A model generated the notes under the pieces. It was not told the DNA's origin. It did no database searches and saw nothing but the letters and a program-made list of their open reading frames with translations. DNA of 64,000 nucleotides from Planctomycetales bacterium ZRK34 (GTDB lineage: Bacteria; Planctomycetota; Phycisphaerae; Phycisphaerales; Zrk34): the NCBI GenBank assembly GCA_014873095.1, contig CP050848.1:5639850-5703849 (forward strand), in the 5' to 3' direction. Numbering within the stretch: position 1 is the stretch's first letter; each line of letters starts with the position of its first letter. Shown here in pieces: positions 1-13,929 of this stretch. The position numbers and the translations under genes are program-made.

Positions 1-573
1 CTCGATCTCGATGACGACACCCTCATCTTCTTCCTGTCCGACAACGGCGGCCCCGACACCGTGACCCACGCCTCCAACGCGCCGCTGCGCGGTCGCAAGG
101 GGCAAGTCTACGAAGGCGGCATCCACGTGCCCTTCGTCGTTCGCTGGACCGGCAAGCTGCCCGCCGGCGCAGTGTACGAGCAGCCCGTCAGTTCGCTGGA
201 TATTTTCGTCACCACGCTGGCGCTGACCGGCGCCCCCGCTCCACCCAAACCGCTGGATGGTGTGAACCTCATGCCATATCTGCTCGGGCAGGCGAAAGGC
301 GCCCCGCATGAGCGGCTCTTCTGGCGACAGGGCGGCGGGCAGGCTTACGCGGTCCGTGAAGGCGTCGACAAGTATCTTCACATCCGCGGGCACGATCCCG
401 AGTTTTACCAACTTGATTCCGACCTCGCCGAACATCACAATGTAATCACCAGCCAGGCAGATGCCGCCGACGCGCTGCAGCGCAAGCTCGACGCCTGGAA
501 CAGCCAACTGATCGACCCGCTCTGGCAGAACCCGCGGGCCGGCAAGCCGAAAAACGCCAACAAGGCCAAATGA
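1..573 (+). CDS. Sulfatase, C-terminal part (5' end outside window)
   Basis: The reading frame is open from base 1, so only the last 190 residues of a larger arylsulfatase-type enzyme are present. Such enzymes remove sulfate esters, in planctomycetes usually from sulfated polysaccharides, and are usually exported. The fragment shows the late metal-site motif SDNGG near residues 14-18 and the family signature PLRGRKGQVYEGG followed by HVPFVVRW. The catalytic Cys/Ser motif lies upstream and cannot be checked. A small membrane protein and a lipoprotein glycosidase follow on the same strand, which fits a glycan-degradation group. Family assignment is secure; the substrate is unknown. Confidence 0.87.
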   Translation, partial: LDLDDDTLIFFLSDNGGPDTVTHASNAPLRGRKGQVYEGGIHVPFVVRWTGKLPAGAVYEQPVSSLDIFVTTLALTGAPAPPKPLDGVNLMPYLLGQAKGAPHERLFWRQGGGQAYAVREGVDKYLHIRGHDPEFYQLDSDLAEHHNVITSQADAADALQRKLDAWNSQLIDPLWQNPRAGKPKNANKAK

Positions 574-589
574 ATTTCGAGGTAAATGC

Positions 590-835
590 ATGACAACCTG
601 CTCCAACTGCAAGTGCCAGACCAACTGCATCACGCAACTGAGCCTGGTGACGTTGATTCTTCTGGGCATCGGCGTGGCATTGTGCCCGCTCGTAACCGGT
701 CGCGATGCCAACTCCGCGGGGTATTTCATGATGCTCGGGCTGCTGCTGTTTCCGGTCAGCATGATGTGCCGCAGCGTGGTGCTGATGTTCGTCGGCGTGG
801 TGCTGATTCTGTTCGGCCTGCCGGCGCTCTTCTGA
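590..835 (+). CDS. Small cysteine-rich N-terminus membrane protein
   Basis: An 81-residue protein that I do not recognise. The first 13 residues contain four cysteines (CSNCKCQTNC), which could bind a metal. The rest is hydrophobic and forms about two to three membrane helices with almost no charged residues. A GAGGT sequence sits just before the start at 590. A second ATG four bases earlier opens another frame with a poor, arginine-rich composition, so the hydrophobic frame was preferred. It lies 16 bases after the sulfatase stop and 12 bases before the next gene, so the three are probably co-transcribed. No function is assigned. Confidence 0.6.
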   Translation: MTTCSNCKCQTNCITQLSLVTLILLGIGVALCPLVTGRDANSAGYFMMLGLLLFPVSMMCRSVVLMFVGVVLILFGLPALF

Positions 836-847
836 TAGGTGATGCAG

Positions 848-1927
848 ATGCTCAAACAAGCCGCACCGCTTGCGTGTGTTATCGCCGCGCTCATGACGCT
901 GTCTGCCTGCGCCGCCGATCCCGCTACCGCCACGTTCGACGATCGTCTTGAGCCCCTGCCGGCGACAGCGATCTTCTCCGATCCCGGTCATTACACGTGG
1001 GGCGGTTCGATGGTCCGCACCGACGACGGCGTCTGCCATCTGCTGTACTCACGCTGGCCGAAGGACAAGGGCTTTTCCGCCTGGGTGACGCATTCGGAGA
1101 TCGCCCACGCCGTGGCGGACAATCCGCTGGGGCCCTACCGGTTCGTGAATGTCGCCCTGCCCGCCCGCGGCGCCGAATTCTGGGACGGCCTGTGCACCCA
1201 CAATCCCACCGTCCAGCGATTCGGCGACAAGTACTACCTCTACTACATGGGCAACACCGGCGACGGCAAAGCGACCAAACGCCTGAACATGATCCATCGC
1301 AACAACCAGCGCATCGGTGTCGCCGTGGCCGATGATCCCGCCGGGCCGTGGAAGCGGTTCGACAAACCCGTCATCGACGTCGGCCCGGGCGATGCCCCCG
1401 ACGCGCTGATGACTTCCAATCCCTCGATCACCAAGCGGCCCGACGGCGGGTATCTCATGGTCTACAAGGCTGTCGGCAAGACAAAACCCCTGCCCTTCGG
1501 CGGCCCCGTCGTACACCTGGTCGCCACCGCCGATTCACCCACCGGCCCGTTCAAAAAGTACCCCGATCCCGTGTTCATCGTGCCGGGCGTGAACTTCCCC
1601 GCGGAGGATCCATACATCTGGTCGCAGGACGGTATCTACTGGGCCATCGTCAAAGACATGCGTGGTCACTTCACCGGCGCCGGCCGCTCCACCGCTCTGT
1701 TCTACTCCCGCGACGGCATTCACTGGGGCCCGACCGATCATCCGCTGGTCGCCACGACCACGATCAAACTCGCCGACGGATCGACCCGTGAGCTTGAGGC
1801 CCTCGAGCGCCCGCAGGTCTGGCTCGACAAGTCCGGCCGCCCCGCCGTGCTGTTTTTCGCCGCGCGTGAAAAAGACCACGACAAGCTCAGCTACAACGTG
1901 CACATTCCTTTGAAATCTCCCCGGTAA
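848..1927 (+). CDS. Lipoprotein glycoside hydrolase, five-bladed propeller type
   Basis: About 359 residues with a lipoprotein signal ending in the lipobox LSAC, so the mature enzyme should be lipid-anchored outside the cytoplasm. The body has repeated blade-like segments (YYLYYMGNTGDG, GVAVADDPAGPWKRF, EDPYIWSQDGIYW, ALFYSRDGIHWG) typical of the GH43/GH32-like five-bladed beta-propeller folds that cleave plant or algal polysaccharides. The acidic EDP motif is a likely part of the active site, but the exact GH family is not clear to me. In-frame GTG (839) and ATG (842) codons lie upstream; 848 was preferred because AGG precedes it at a workable distance. The sulfatase upstream suggests a sulfated-glycan target (inference). 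Confidence 0.8.
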   Translation: MLKQAAPLACVIAALMTLSACAADPATATFDDRLEPLPATAIFSDPGHYTWGGSMVRTDDGVCHLLYSRWPKDKGFSAWVTHSEIAHAVADNPLGPYRFVNVALPARGAEFWDGLCTHNPTVQRFGDKYYLYYMGNTGDGKATKRLNMIHRNNQRIGVAVADDPAGPWKRFDKPVIDVGPGDAPDALMTSNPSITKRPDGGYLMVYKAVGKTKPLPFGGPVVHLVATADSPTGPFKKYPDPVFIVPGVNFPAEDPYIWSQDGIYWAIVKDMRGHFTGAGRSTALFYSRDGIHWGPTDHPLVATTTIKLADGSTRELEALERPQVWLDKSGRPAVLFFAAREKDHDKLSYNVHIPLKSPR

Positions 1928-1943
1928 TGATCCGGCACGGCAC

Positions 1944-2009
1944 TGTGGCACAGCCGCCCTCGGCTGTGCGAGCGCAGTCTTCAGCACAGCCGAGGGCGGC
2001 TGTGCCACA
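1944..2009. repeat. Nested palindromic repeat, copy 1
   Basis: Two perfect 26-bp inverted arms (1944-1969 and 1984-2009) separated by 14 bases. Each arm is itself a hairpin, GCACAGCCG-CCCT-CGGCTGTGC. The same element with the same 14-base spacer length recurs at 56242-56307. It sits between two convergent genes, so it may also terminate both transcripts. Confidence 0.9.
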
Positions 2010-2037
2010 AACTTGCTTCAACCACTCTTTTTTCCGA

Positions 2038-2964
<927 letters not shown>

Positions 2965-2989
2965 GCGTAGCCTCTCACGTGAGGATTGC

Positions 2990-2995
2990 ATTATA
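2990..2995 (-). promoter_or_regulatory. Candidate -10 box of the moxR promoter
   Basis: TATAAT on the minus strand 26 bases before the chosen moxR start. The -35 region 17 bases upstream (GATGCC) is poor, so only the -10 is convincing. It argues against translation starting at the overlapping ATG at 2991. Confidence 0.4.
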
Positions 2996-3090
2996 ACAAT
3001 CTGTGACGACTTGGCATCGTCCCGGATTGCGTATCTAATGTACAATTCACCATTGAGCATGCTGACAAATTTCCGGGACAAGGAGGCCGC

Positions 3091-4110
3091 ATGACGGCGA
3101 AGCGTATCACAGTGCTGGGCGATGGAGCGATGGCGACGGTCTGCGCGATGCTGCTGGATGGCAAGGGCCAGCAGGTCACGATGTGGGGACCGTTCGCCGA
3201 GCACATCGACAAGATGATCCAATCGCGCGACAACAGCCGCTACCTGCCCGGGTGTCGCCTGCCCGAGTCGATTCAGCTTACCAGCGAAGTCGACCTGGCC
3301 GCCGACGCCGACCTGATCGTCACAGCGATTCCGACGCAGTTTATTCGCCCCGTCTGGAAGCGCTTCGCCGGCAAGATCGCGGCAGGCGTGCCGGTCGTGT
3401 CCGTCGCCAAGGGCATCGAAAACGATTCGCTGATGCGCCCCACGCAGATCATCACGGATGTATTGGCGGATGACCCCGACGCCGCGCCGCGCCCGCTGGC
3501 TGCGCTGTCCGGGCCGTCGATCGCGCGGGAGCTTTCACGCTGTCTGCCGGCGACCGTCTGCGTGGCTGGTGATGACGAGGCGCTGCTGGTCGAACTGCAG
3601 GAGCTGTTCACCACGCAGTGGTTCCGTGTGTACACCAACCCCGACCTGCTCGGGCTCGAACTCGCCGGGGCGACCAAGAACGTCATCGCCCTGGCCGCGG
3701 GCATCCTCGACGGGCTCGCCGCCGGGTTCAACGCCAAAAGCGCCCTGCTCAGCCGCGGTCTCGTTGAAATCACCCGTCTCGGTGAAGCGATGGGCGCCCG
3801 CGCCGAGACCTTCTTCGGCATCGCCGGCGTCGGCGACCTGGCCACCACCTGCTTCTGCCCCGAAGGTCGCAACCGCACCTGCGGTGAACTGCTGGGCAAA
3901 GGCATCAAGCTCAATGATGCCGAGGCGCAGATTCAGGGCGTTGTCGAAGGCGTCGCCACTACGCGGTCCGTCATGCAGCTTGCCGAAAAATTCAAAGTCG
4001 AAATGCCCATCACCGCCGCGGTCAACGATGTGCTGTTCAAGGGGCTGGACCCGATCGACGGCATCGCCCGCCTGATGAGCCGCGAGCCCAAACAGGAACG
4101 TGTCCGGTGA
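3091..4110 (+). CDS. gpsA: Glycerol-3-phosphate dehydrogenase [NAD(P)+]
   Basis: A 339-residue cytosolic enzyme that makes sn-glycerol-3-phosphate from dihydroxyacetone phosphate for phospholipid synthesis. The Rossmann nucleotide loop is VLGDGAMATV (residues 8-17). SVAKGIE (104-110), GPSIARE (141-147), GATKNV with the expected active-site lysine (about K196), GVGDL (246-250) and NRTCG (261-265) follow in the normal family order and spacing. The length is typical. AGGAGG lies about five bases before the ATG. The stop overlaps the GTG start of the downstream cytochrome gene. Confidence 0.97.
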   Translation: MTAKRITVLGDGAMATVCAMLLDGKGQQVTMWGPFAEHIDKMIQSRDNSRYLPGCRLPESIQLTSEVDLAADADLIVTAIPTQFIRPVWKRFAGKIAAGVPVVSVAKGIENDSLMRPTQIITDVLADDPDAAPRPLAALSGPSIARELSRCLPATVCVAGDDEALLVELQELFTTQWFRVYTNPDLLGLELAGATKNVIALAAGILDGLAAGFNAKSALLSRGLVEITRLGEAMGARAETFFGIAGVGDLATTCFCPEGRNRTCGELLGKGIKLNDAEAQIQGVVEGVATTRSVMQLAEKFKVEMPITAAVNDVLFKGLDPIDGIARLMSREPKQERVR

Positions 4111-4493
4111 ACGCCCGACCCCGACCACGTCGTCGTGTCGGGGTATGGTTCGCCGCCATGACATGCTGGGCGGCATTACTGACCGCGCTGTTCATGGTGG
4201 CCCGGCCCGCGGACCAGCCCATGACCCTGGCGGCCCATGATGCCCATACACCGGCCACTTTCTCGGATGACCCCGCCTACTGGCGCGGCATGGCGTTCTA
4301 CAACGCCGGTTGCTCGGAGTGCCACGAACTGCATCCTGTGATCGGCTACTCGCTGGAATACTGGAACGACACGCTCGACGAAAAACTCCCGCAGACCCAC
4401 CTGCCGCCCGAAGCGTATGACGATCTGGCCCTGTACGTGACGCGGTCTTTTGAGCAGTGGAAGAAAACCGCGCCGAAGTACATACCCCGTTAA
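4107..4493 (+). CDS. Membrane-anchored mono-heme cytochrome c-like protein
   Basis: A 128-residue protein with an arginine-rich N-terminus, one membrane segment at about residues 13-32, and a single CXXCH heme-attachment motif (C69-S-E-C72-H73). It should carry one covalent heme outside the cytoplasmic membrane and transfer electrons, though the partner is unknown. The C-terminal part has the look of a small class I cytochrome with LPPEAYDDLALYVTRSF, but no obvious distal methionine ligand is seen. The GTG start overlaps the gpsA stop; an internal ATG at 4159 would still keep the membrane segment. The linkage with gpsA may be positional only. Confidence 0.72.
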   Translation: MNARPRPRRRVGVWFAAMTCWAALLTALFMVARPADQPMTLAAHDAHTPATFSDDPAYWRGMAFYNAGCSECHELHPVIGYSLEYWNDTLDEKLPQTHLPPEAYDDLALYVTRSFEQWKKTAPKYIPR

Positions 4494-4635
4494 ACCTGCC
4501 TGCACCCCATCCGTACCGATGTGAGCCCTTTCCGGGGGTGCGGAAATGTTACAAGCATTTTCTGTGATTTTACTAGCCGCCGCGATGGGTGTCTGCGACG
4601 ATGAATTCACGCAGCAACCAATCAGGAGGCTAGTC

Positions 4636-5496
4636 ATGTCGCAACACCCGCTATCGGCGGAGCAGGTTCGCGCCTATGAGCGCGACGGTTACATCATCGT
4701 GCCAAAACTGTTCAGCACAGAAGAAATCGATCTGCTGGCGCGCACCGCCCGCGAAGACCGCGCGATGGATCAGGCGTCGATGGGCCGGGCCGACGGCGAA
4801 GGCGGCACCGTGCGCCTGTCGATCTGGAACCAGCCCGGCGACGGCATCTACGGCATGGTCGCCCGCAGCCGTCGCATCGTCGACCGCGCCGACCAACTGC
4901 TCGGCGATGAGGCGTATCACTACCACTCGAAGATGATCATGAAAGATGCGAAGGTCGGCGGCGCGTGGGCCTGGCATCAGGACTACGGCTACTGGTATCA
5001 CGACGGCGTGCTGAGCCCGAACCTGCTGAGCGTGTTCATCGCTGTCGACCGCTCGACACGTGAGAACGGTTGCCTGCAGGTGCTCAAGGGTTCGCACCAG
5101 ATCGGTCGCGTCGATCACATTCTCACCGGCGATCAGGCCGGGGCCGACCCCGAACGCATCGCCGCGGCGAGGGAGCGGTGCGAACTGGTCTACGTCGAGA
5201 TGGATCCCGGCGATGCGCTGTTTTTCCACAGCAACCTGTTCCACCGCTCGGATCAGAATCGCTCGGATCATCCCCGCTGGACGATGGTCTGCTGTTACAA
5301 CGCCCGCTCGAATGATCCCTACAAACCCGGCAAGCATTCGAGCTACACGCCGATCGAGAAGGTTGATGATGACGCCGTGCTCGCCGTCGGCCGCGAGCGG
5401 TTCGGACAGAAGGCCGCTTCGACGGAATTTCTCACCGATGCCGATGAGTCCAAACATTGGAAGCTCGACACCGAAGTGCAGCGGCCGTCGTCATGA
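4636..5496 (+). CDS. Phytanoyl-CoA dioxygenase (PhyH) family protein
   Basis: A 286-residue member of the PhyH family of non-heme Fe(II)/2-oxoglutarate oxygenases. The facial triad is visible as H114-x-D116 in WHQDYGYW and a distal histidine about H203 in LFHRSDQNRS, with a following arginine (about 214) suited to bind 2-oxoglutarate. A strong AGGAGG (4624-4629) sets the start at 4636 rather than any upstream in-frame codon. The stop overlaps the start of the next gene as ATGA, so it is translationally coupled to a Gfo/Idh/MocA oxidoreductase. In planctomycetes such pairs are common, but the substrate is not known. Confidence 0.88.
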   Translation: MSQHPLSAEQVRAYERDGYIIVPKLFSTEEIDLLARTAREDRAMDQASMGRADGEGGTVRLSIWNQPGDGIYGMVARSRRIVDRADQLLGDEAYHYHSKMIMKDAKVGGAWAWHQDYGYWYHDGVLSPNLLSVFIAVDRSTRENGCLQVLKGSHQIGRVDHILTGDQAGADPERIAAARERCELVYVEMDPGDALFFHSNLFHRSDQNRSDHPRWTMVCCYNARSNDPYKPGKHSSYTPIEKVDDDAVLAVGRERFGQKAASTEFLTDADESKHWKLDTEVQRPSS

Positions 5497-6605
5497 ACAT
5501 GACCGAGCAAACCATCGAGGTGGATTATCTGCCGAAGTTGCCGCGCGACCGCAGCGTCGGCATCGGGTGCATCGGCAGCGGATTCATCATGGCGGATTGT
5601 CACCTGCCGGCTTACCGATCGGCCGGGCTGAACCCGGTGGCGATCGCTTCGCGCCGCGTCGAGTCGGCTCGCGAGGTGGCGGCTCGACATGAGTTGCCCC
5701 ATGCCTATGAACATTACCGGCAGATGCTCGATGATCCGTCGGTGCAGGTGCTCGATATTGCCGTGCCGCCGGATGTGCAGTTTGAGGTGATCCGTGATGT
5801 GGTCCGACACGCCCGACACGTGCGGGGCATCCTCGCGCAGAAACCGCTGGGTGTCAGCTATCAACAGGCCCGGGCGATCGTCACGATGTGCCGCGAGGCG
5901 GGGATTGAACTGGCGGTGAATCAGAACATGCGGTGGGATCATTCGGTCCGAGCGTGCGGCGACCTGCTAAAGCGTGGCGTGCTGGGCGAACCCGTCTTCG
6001 CGACGATCGACATGCGGGCGATCCCGCACTGGATGCCGTGGCAACAGCGCCAGGGTTGGCTCACGCTGCGCATCATGTCGATCCATCACCTGGACACGTT
6101 CCGGTACTGGTTCGGCGAACCCGAGCGTATCTATGCCAGCGTGCGGCCGGACCCGCGGACCGGGTTCGAACACACCGACGGCATCTGCAGCACGATCGTC
6201 GAGTATTCAGACGGCCTGCGTGCCTGCACATGGGACGATGTCTGGGCCGGGCCGGTGCGCGAAGGCGCTGCTGAGGACGTCGGCATTCACTGGCGCGTCG
6301 AAGGCACGGACGGCATCGCGCGCGGCACGATCGGCTGGCCGAAGTACCCGCAGCGCTGCCCGAGCACGATCGATTACACGACCCGCGCCACCGGCGTGTG
6401 GCGCCAGCCGCGATGGGACGAGGTGTGGTTCCCCGACGCCTTCGTCGGCCCGATGGCTGAACTGCTGTGCGCGCTGGAAGACGGCCGCCGCCCCTCCATC
6501 AGCGGCGATGACAATCTGAACACCATGGCGCTGGTCGACGCAGCCTACCGCTCAGCCGCCGAACACCGGGCCGTCTCTCCGCAGGAAATCATCGAGAATC
6601 TCTAA
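5493..6605 (+). CDS. Gfo/Idh/MocA-family oxidoreductase
   Basis: A 370-residue NAD(P)-dependent dehydrogenase of the Gfo/Idh/MocA type, which acts on sugars or inositols in the cytoplasm. The nucleotide loop is GIGCIGSGFIM near residues 23-33, and the EKP-type lysine signature appears as ILAQKPLGVS (about residues 114-123). The C-terminal half contains SIHHLDTFRYWFGEP, in which the histidine pair is typical of substrate binding in this family. The start overlaps the PhyH stop (ATGA at 5493-5496). The downstream TIM-barrel gene suggests a short sugar or polyol oxidation/isomerisation pathway (inference). Confidence 0.93.
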   Translation: MNMTEQTIEVDYLPKLPRDRSVGIGCIGSGFIMADCHLPAYRSAGLNPVAIASRRVESAREVAARHELPHAYEHYRQMLDDPSVQVLDIAVPPDVQFEVIRDVVRHARHVRGILAQKPLGVSYQQARAIVTMCREAGIELAVNQNMRWDHSVRACGDLLKRGVLGEPVFATIDMRAIPHWMPWQQRQGWLTLRIMSIHHLDTFRYWFGEPERIYASVRPDPRTGFEHTDGICSTIVEYSDGLRACTWDDVWAGPVREGAAEDVGIHWRVEGTDGIARGTIGWPKYPQRCPSTIDYTTRATGVWRQPRWDEVWFPDAFVGPMAELLCALEDGRRPSISGDDNLNTMALVDAAYRSAAEHRAVSPQEIIENL

Positions 6606-6758
6606 CCAAACGAACCAAGAGACACGAAGTTTGACACAAAGATTATGCCGCTCTTCCATGGTTTGCGTGAGATGAACGTGACTACGTCAAAACCCGAAAG
6701 AATACACATAGCGTGTCACAACCATCGCCTGGAACACGCATTCGCTACCAGACGCAAA

Positions 6759-6792
6759 GATTACATATATGATATATTTGATATTTAAAATT
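6759..6792. promoter_or_regulatory. AT-rich tract upstream of the TIM-barrel gene
   Basis: A run made almost only of A and T in otherwise GC-rich DNA, about 105 bases before the next start. It may contain promoter elements, but no convincing -35/-10 pair was found. A TATAGT at 6810-6815 lacks a partner. Confidence 0.3.
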
Positions 6793-6896
6793 GCGGCGGC
6801 GTGCCCCTGTATAGTCACGACGAACAATACTCTGTGAAATCTCTGTACCGCCGTGGTTTTGTTGTTCATTGGCCTATTTGATCGGATTATTCACGT

Positions 6897-7721
6897 ATGG
6901 AACTGGGCATCATCAACTCCGCTTTCGAGCAGGTCGGCATCTCCACCGCCGAGGGGCTCGAACAGATCAAGCGCATCGGGTTCGACACCGTCGATCTGTT
7001 CGCCGACCCGCTGGACCTTGATCGCTCCGCCCGGCGGGCGATGATCAACACCTGCCGCACGCTCGAACTGCCGGTGCGGAGCATCTGCTGTGTGGCGGTC
7101 GGGTTGATTGACCTGAACCCCTCGGTGCAGCGGTTTCACGTCGATCGCTGTCGGCAGTATCTCGACTTCTGCGCCGAAGCGGACGCGCGGAATCTGCTGC
7201 TGGTGCTGGGTGAATACATCTGGCAGCAGGAGGTCATCGCTCCGGAAGATCAGTGGCAGTGGGCCGTCGAGAATGTACGCACCCTAGGTGAGCACGCCGC
7301 CCGGACCGGGATTGAAATCGCCATTGAACTCGAGCCCTTCCGGGCCTCGCTGGTGCGTGATGCCGACACGATGTTGAAGTTTCTCGACGATGTTGGCCTG
7401 CCGCAGACGGTGCGCGCCAACTGCGACATTTCGCATCTATACCTCATGCAGCAATCCCCGGCCGCCATCGAGCGCCTCGGCGACCGCATCGCGCATGTCC
7501 ACCTCTCGGATTGCAACGGCCAGGTCCACGGCGACCTGCCCCCCGGCCGCGGCGTTGTGCCAATCTTCGACTACCTTCAAAAGCTGCATGCGATCGGCTA
7601 CGACCAGACCGTCAGCATCGAACTCGAATACAGCCCCGAGCCCGACTACATCATGCACTGGGTCGAACTGTCCTACCGAGTCACCGCCGACATGCTCCGC
7701 CAGCTCGGCTGCCGGGCGTAA
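6897..7721 (+). CDS. Sugar phosphate isomerase/epimerase, TIM barrel
   Basis: A 274-residue member of the xylose-isomerase-like TIM-barrel superfamily (AP endonuclease 2 fold), cytoplasmic, usually metal-dependent. The expected metal and substrate positions are visible: IELEPF after strand 5, NCDISHLYL, HVHLSDCNG, and SIELEYSPEP near the C-terminus. Enzymes of this fold isomerise or epimerise keto-sugars or dehydrate inositol derivatives; the sequence alone does not decide. It follows the PhyH and Gfo/Idh/MocA genes but after a 291-base gap with its own AT-rich region, so it may be separately regulated. Confidence 0.88.
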   Translation: MELGIINSAFEQVGISTAEGLEQIKRIGFDTVDLFADPLDLDRSARRAMINTCRTLELPVRSICCVAVGLIDLNPSVQRFHVDRCRQYLDFCAEADARNLLLVLGEYIWQQEVIAPEDQWQWAVENVRTLGEHAARTGIEIAIELEPFRASLVRDADTMLKFLDDVGLPQTVRANCDISHLYLMQQSPAAIERLGDRIAHVHLSDCNGQVHGDLPPGRGVVPIFDYLQKLHAIGYDQTVSIELEYSPEPDYIMHWVELSYRVTADMLRQLGCRA

Positions 7722-7799
7722 AAACAATCCTTTGGCATAACAACCAACATTGACATATTCCACAGGTGAAGATGTTGGGTCGGAAGTTGGTAAAGCGTT

Positions 7800-8957
7800 T
7801 TACCGAAGTGTGGTTTGATGATGCCGGGCGCTACGTGGCCGTCGAGTCATGGAGGTGATGGCGAGGAGGAGGATGAAGGCAGAGGCGGGCTCGGGGACGT
7901 AGACGGCGCCGGGAATGTCGGCGTCGTTTGTGGGGAGGATGGACTGGAGGGCGGCGAGGAGGTTGAGGCGGGCGAAGGTGAGGTTGGTGGCGGGGTCTTC
8001 GATGGGGTTGGCGTAGGCCTGGAGGAGGTCGACGAAGTAGGCCTGGTAGGTTTCGAAGGAGCCGTGAAGATCGAGGTTGCTGGTTTCGAGGGCGTCGCGG
8101 AGGAGGACGGCGGCGGCGGTGACGAAGGGGGTGGCGTAGCTGGTGCCGGAGCCGGTGTAAAACGCGTTGTTGATCCAGGTGGAGGTGATGTTGACGCCGG
8201 GGGCGAGCAGTTCGAGCTGATCGTTGCGGTTGGTCATGGAGGCGACGGTGTCGGTCGACGTGGAGGCGCCGACGGAGACGACGTCATCGGTGATGGCGGG
8301 CATGGACAGGCCGGTCGTGGAGCCGGTGTTGCCTGAGCCGACAACGCTGACGATGTCGCGGGCGGCGAGTTGGGCGAACTGCGAAGCGATGGCGGTGTAG
8401 ATCGGGCTGTCGGGGACGTCGGCGGCGAGGGCGTAGACTTCGGTGGTGCCAAGCGAGACGTTGACGGCGGTGATGTTGTACTCGGCGGCGTGGGCGTTGA
8501 CCCATTGCAGGCCCATGAGCAGATTGGTCAGCGAGCTGGAGCCGGAACTGTCGGCGATGCGAACGCTGACGAACTCGACGCCGGCGACGAGGCCGGGCGC
8601 CTGGTCGGCGGTCGATCCGATGACACCGGCGACGAAGGTGCCGTGTCCGTTGAGGTCGGTGTATGCGGCGGCATCGGTGGAACCCCAAGTCGCGCCGGCG
8701 GCGTAGTTGATGCCGGTGATGATGCGGTCATCGAAGGCGGAATGGTTGAACTGGATGCCGGTGTCGAGGACGGCGACGCGCTGGGCGAGGCCGGTGGTTT
8801 CGTTGACGCCGTCGAGCCAGGGGTACAGATCGGCGACCTGGTCGGCGCCAATGAGTGTGTGCGCGACGGATTGGCCGTAGGCGGGTTTGGCGGCGAGCAC
8901 GAGCCACAACACCAGCCCCAGCGTGGTGACGACTCGACGTAGGATGTTGGCATTCAT
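7800..8957 (-). CDS. Secreted S8 subtilisin-like protease with PEP-CTERM anchor
   Basis: A 385-residue exported serine peptidase. After a signal peptide (about residues 1-28, ending AYG) comes the S8 catalytic domain with Asp65 in AVLDTGI, His105 in NGHGTFVAGV, the oxyanion Asn210 in GSGNTGS, and Ser273 in SGTSYATPF. No propeptide domain is obvious. The C-terminus has VPEPASA, a hydrophobic stretch and TRRPRS, the PEP-CTERM sorting pattern recognised by exosortase/EpsH-type enzymes, which are not in this window. The start at 8957 puts the signal peptide at the N-terminus; a TTG at 8975 is an alternative. Convergent with the TIM-barrel gene. Confidence 0.9.
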   Translation of the reverse strand: MNANILRRVVTTLGLVLWLVLAAKPAYGQSVAHTLIGADQVADLYPWLDGVNETTGLAQRVAVLDTGIQFNHSAFDDRIITGINYAAGATWGSTDAAAYTDLNGHGTFVAGVIGSTADQAPGLVAGVEFVSVRIADSSGSSSLTNLLMGLQWVNAHAAEYNITAVNVSLGTTEVYALAADVPDSPIYTAIASQFAQLAARDIVSVVGSGNTGSTTGLSMPAITDDVVSVGASTSTDTVASMTNRNDQLELLAPGVNITSTWINNAFYTGSGTSYATPFVTAAAVLLRDALETSNLDLHGSFETYQAYFVDLLQAYANPIEDPATNLTFARLNLLAALQSILPTNDADIPGAVYVPEPASAFILLLAITSMTRRPRSARHHQTTLR

Positions 8958-9129
8958 TGCGTCTGCCCTGCACAACGGGTTGCGTTTCCCAGTTGAAATA
9001 TCGGGTGGATCGCAGATTGGAATTAGCGCGCAGGGATAACGACCGGTAACTGAAACGGCGATGAGATGGCGTCAGACCGGGGTCGCGTAGCGACCCGGCT
9101 ATTGAGGCTTCAATAAGGGGATGTTGTAG

Positions 9130-9161
9130 AAAAAAAGCCCGCCGCGGGTGCGACGGGCTTT
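9130..9161 (-). terminator. Rho-independent terminator of the rpoC operon
   Basis: Read on the minus strand, AAAGCCCG pairs with CGGGCTTT around a 12-base loop and is followed directly by a run of seven T. It starts 26 bases after the rpoC stop. Confidence 0.88.
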
Positions 9162-9186
9162 GTGGGGTCAAATTGTCGAGTGAGGA

Positions 9187-13635
<4,449 letters not shown>

Positions 13636-13677
13636 ATCGGTTGAACGCTCCGGTGGGAGGTTGGTTTGCGTCACTCG

Positions 13678-13929
13678 TCAAGCAGCGCCGGACGGCGGCG
13701 GCAGCAGCGTGATGTTCACGTCGTCCTCGTCTTCGATCTCTCGCGAAATCTGGGCCAACACGTCGTAGTAGTCGTATCGCCGGATATTGTCACGGTCCGG
13801 CCCGACACACACATACCACCAGTCATCCTCGTTACGCGTCGCTCCGGGGATGACATGAAGGCGATACTCCTTCGGCTGGTGACGATTCAGATGCTGCTCG
13901 ACCAACTGGATTGCCTGCTGCTGGTTCAT
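13678..13929 (-). CDS. Small acidic protein coupled to the HEPN gene
   Basis: An 83-residue protein I cannot place in a named family. It has an amphipathic N-terminal helix (residues 1-16), a central EDDWWYVCVGP strand pair, YDYYDVLAQI and an acidic REIEDEDD segment. Its ATG overlaps the stop of the HEPN gene (ATGA at 13926-13929), the arrangement typical of toxin-antitoxin pairs, and its acidic character would suit an inhibitor of a basic HEPN protein (inference). It ends 42 bases before the rpoC start. If it is an antitoxin, it would be co-expressed at the level of RNA polymerase itself. It could equally be an RNA polymerase-associated factor. Confidence 0.7.
   Translation of the reverse strand: MNQQQAIQLVEQHLNRHQPKEYRLHVIPGATRNEDDWWYVCVGPDRDNIRRYDYYDVLAQISREIEDEDDVNITLLPPPSGAA

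Noticed and set aside
7722..7799. Terminator between the TIM-barrel gene and the protease gene
   Set aside because: Only a weak GGTAAA...TTTTACC stem without a T run was seen.
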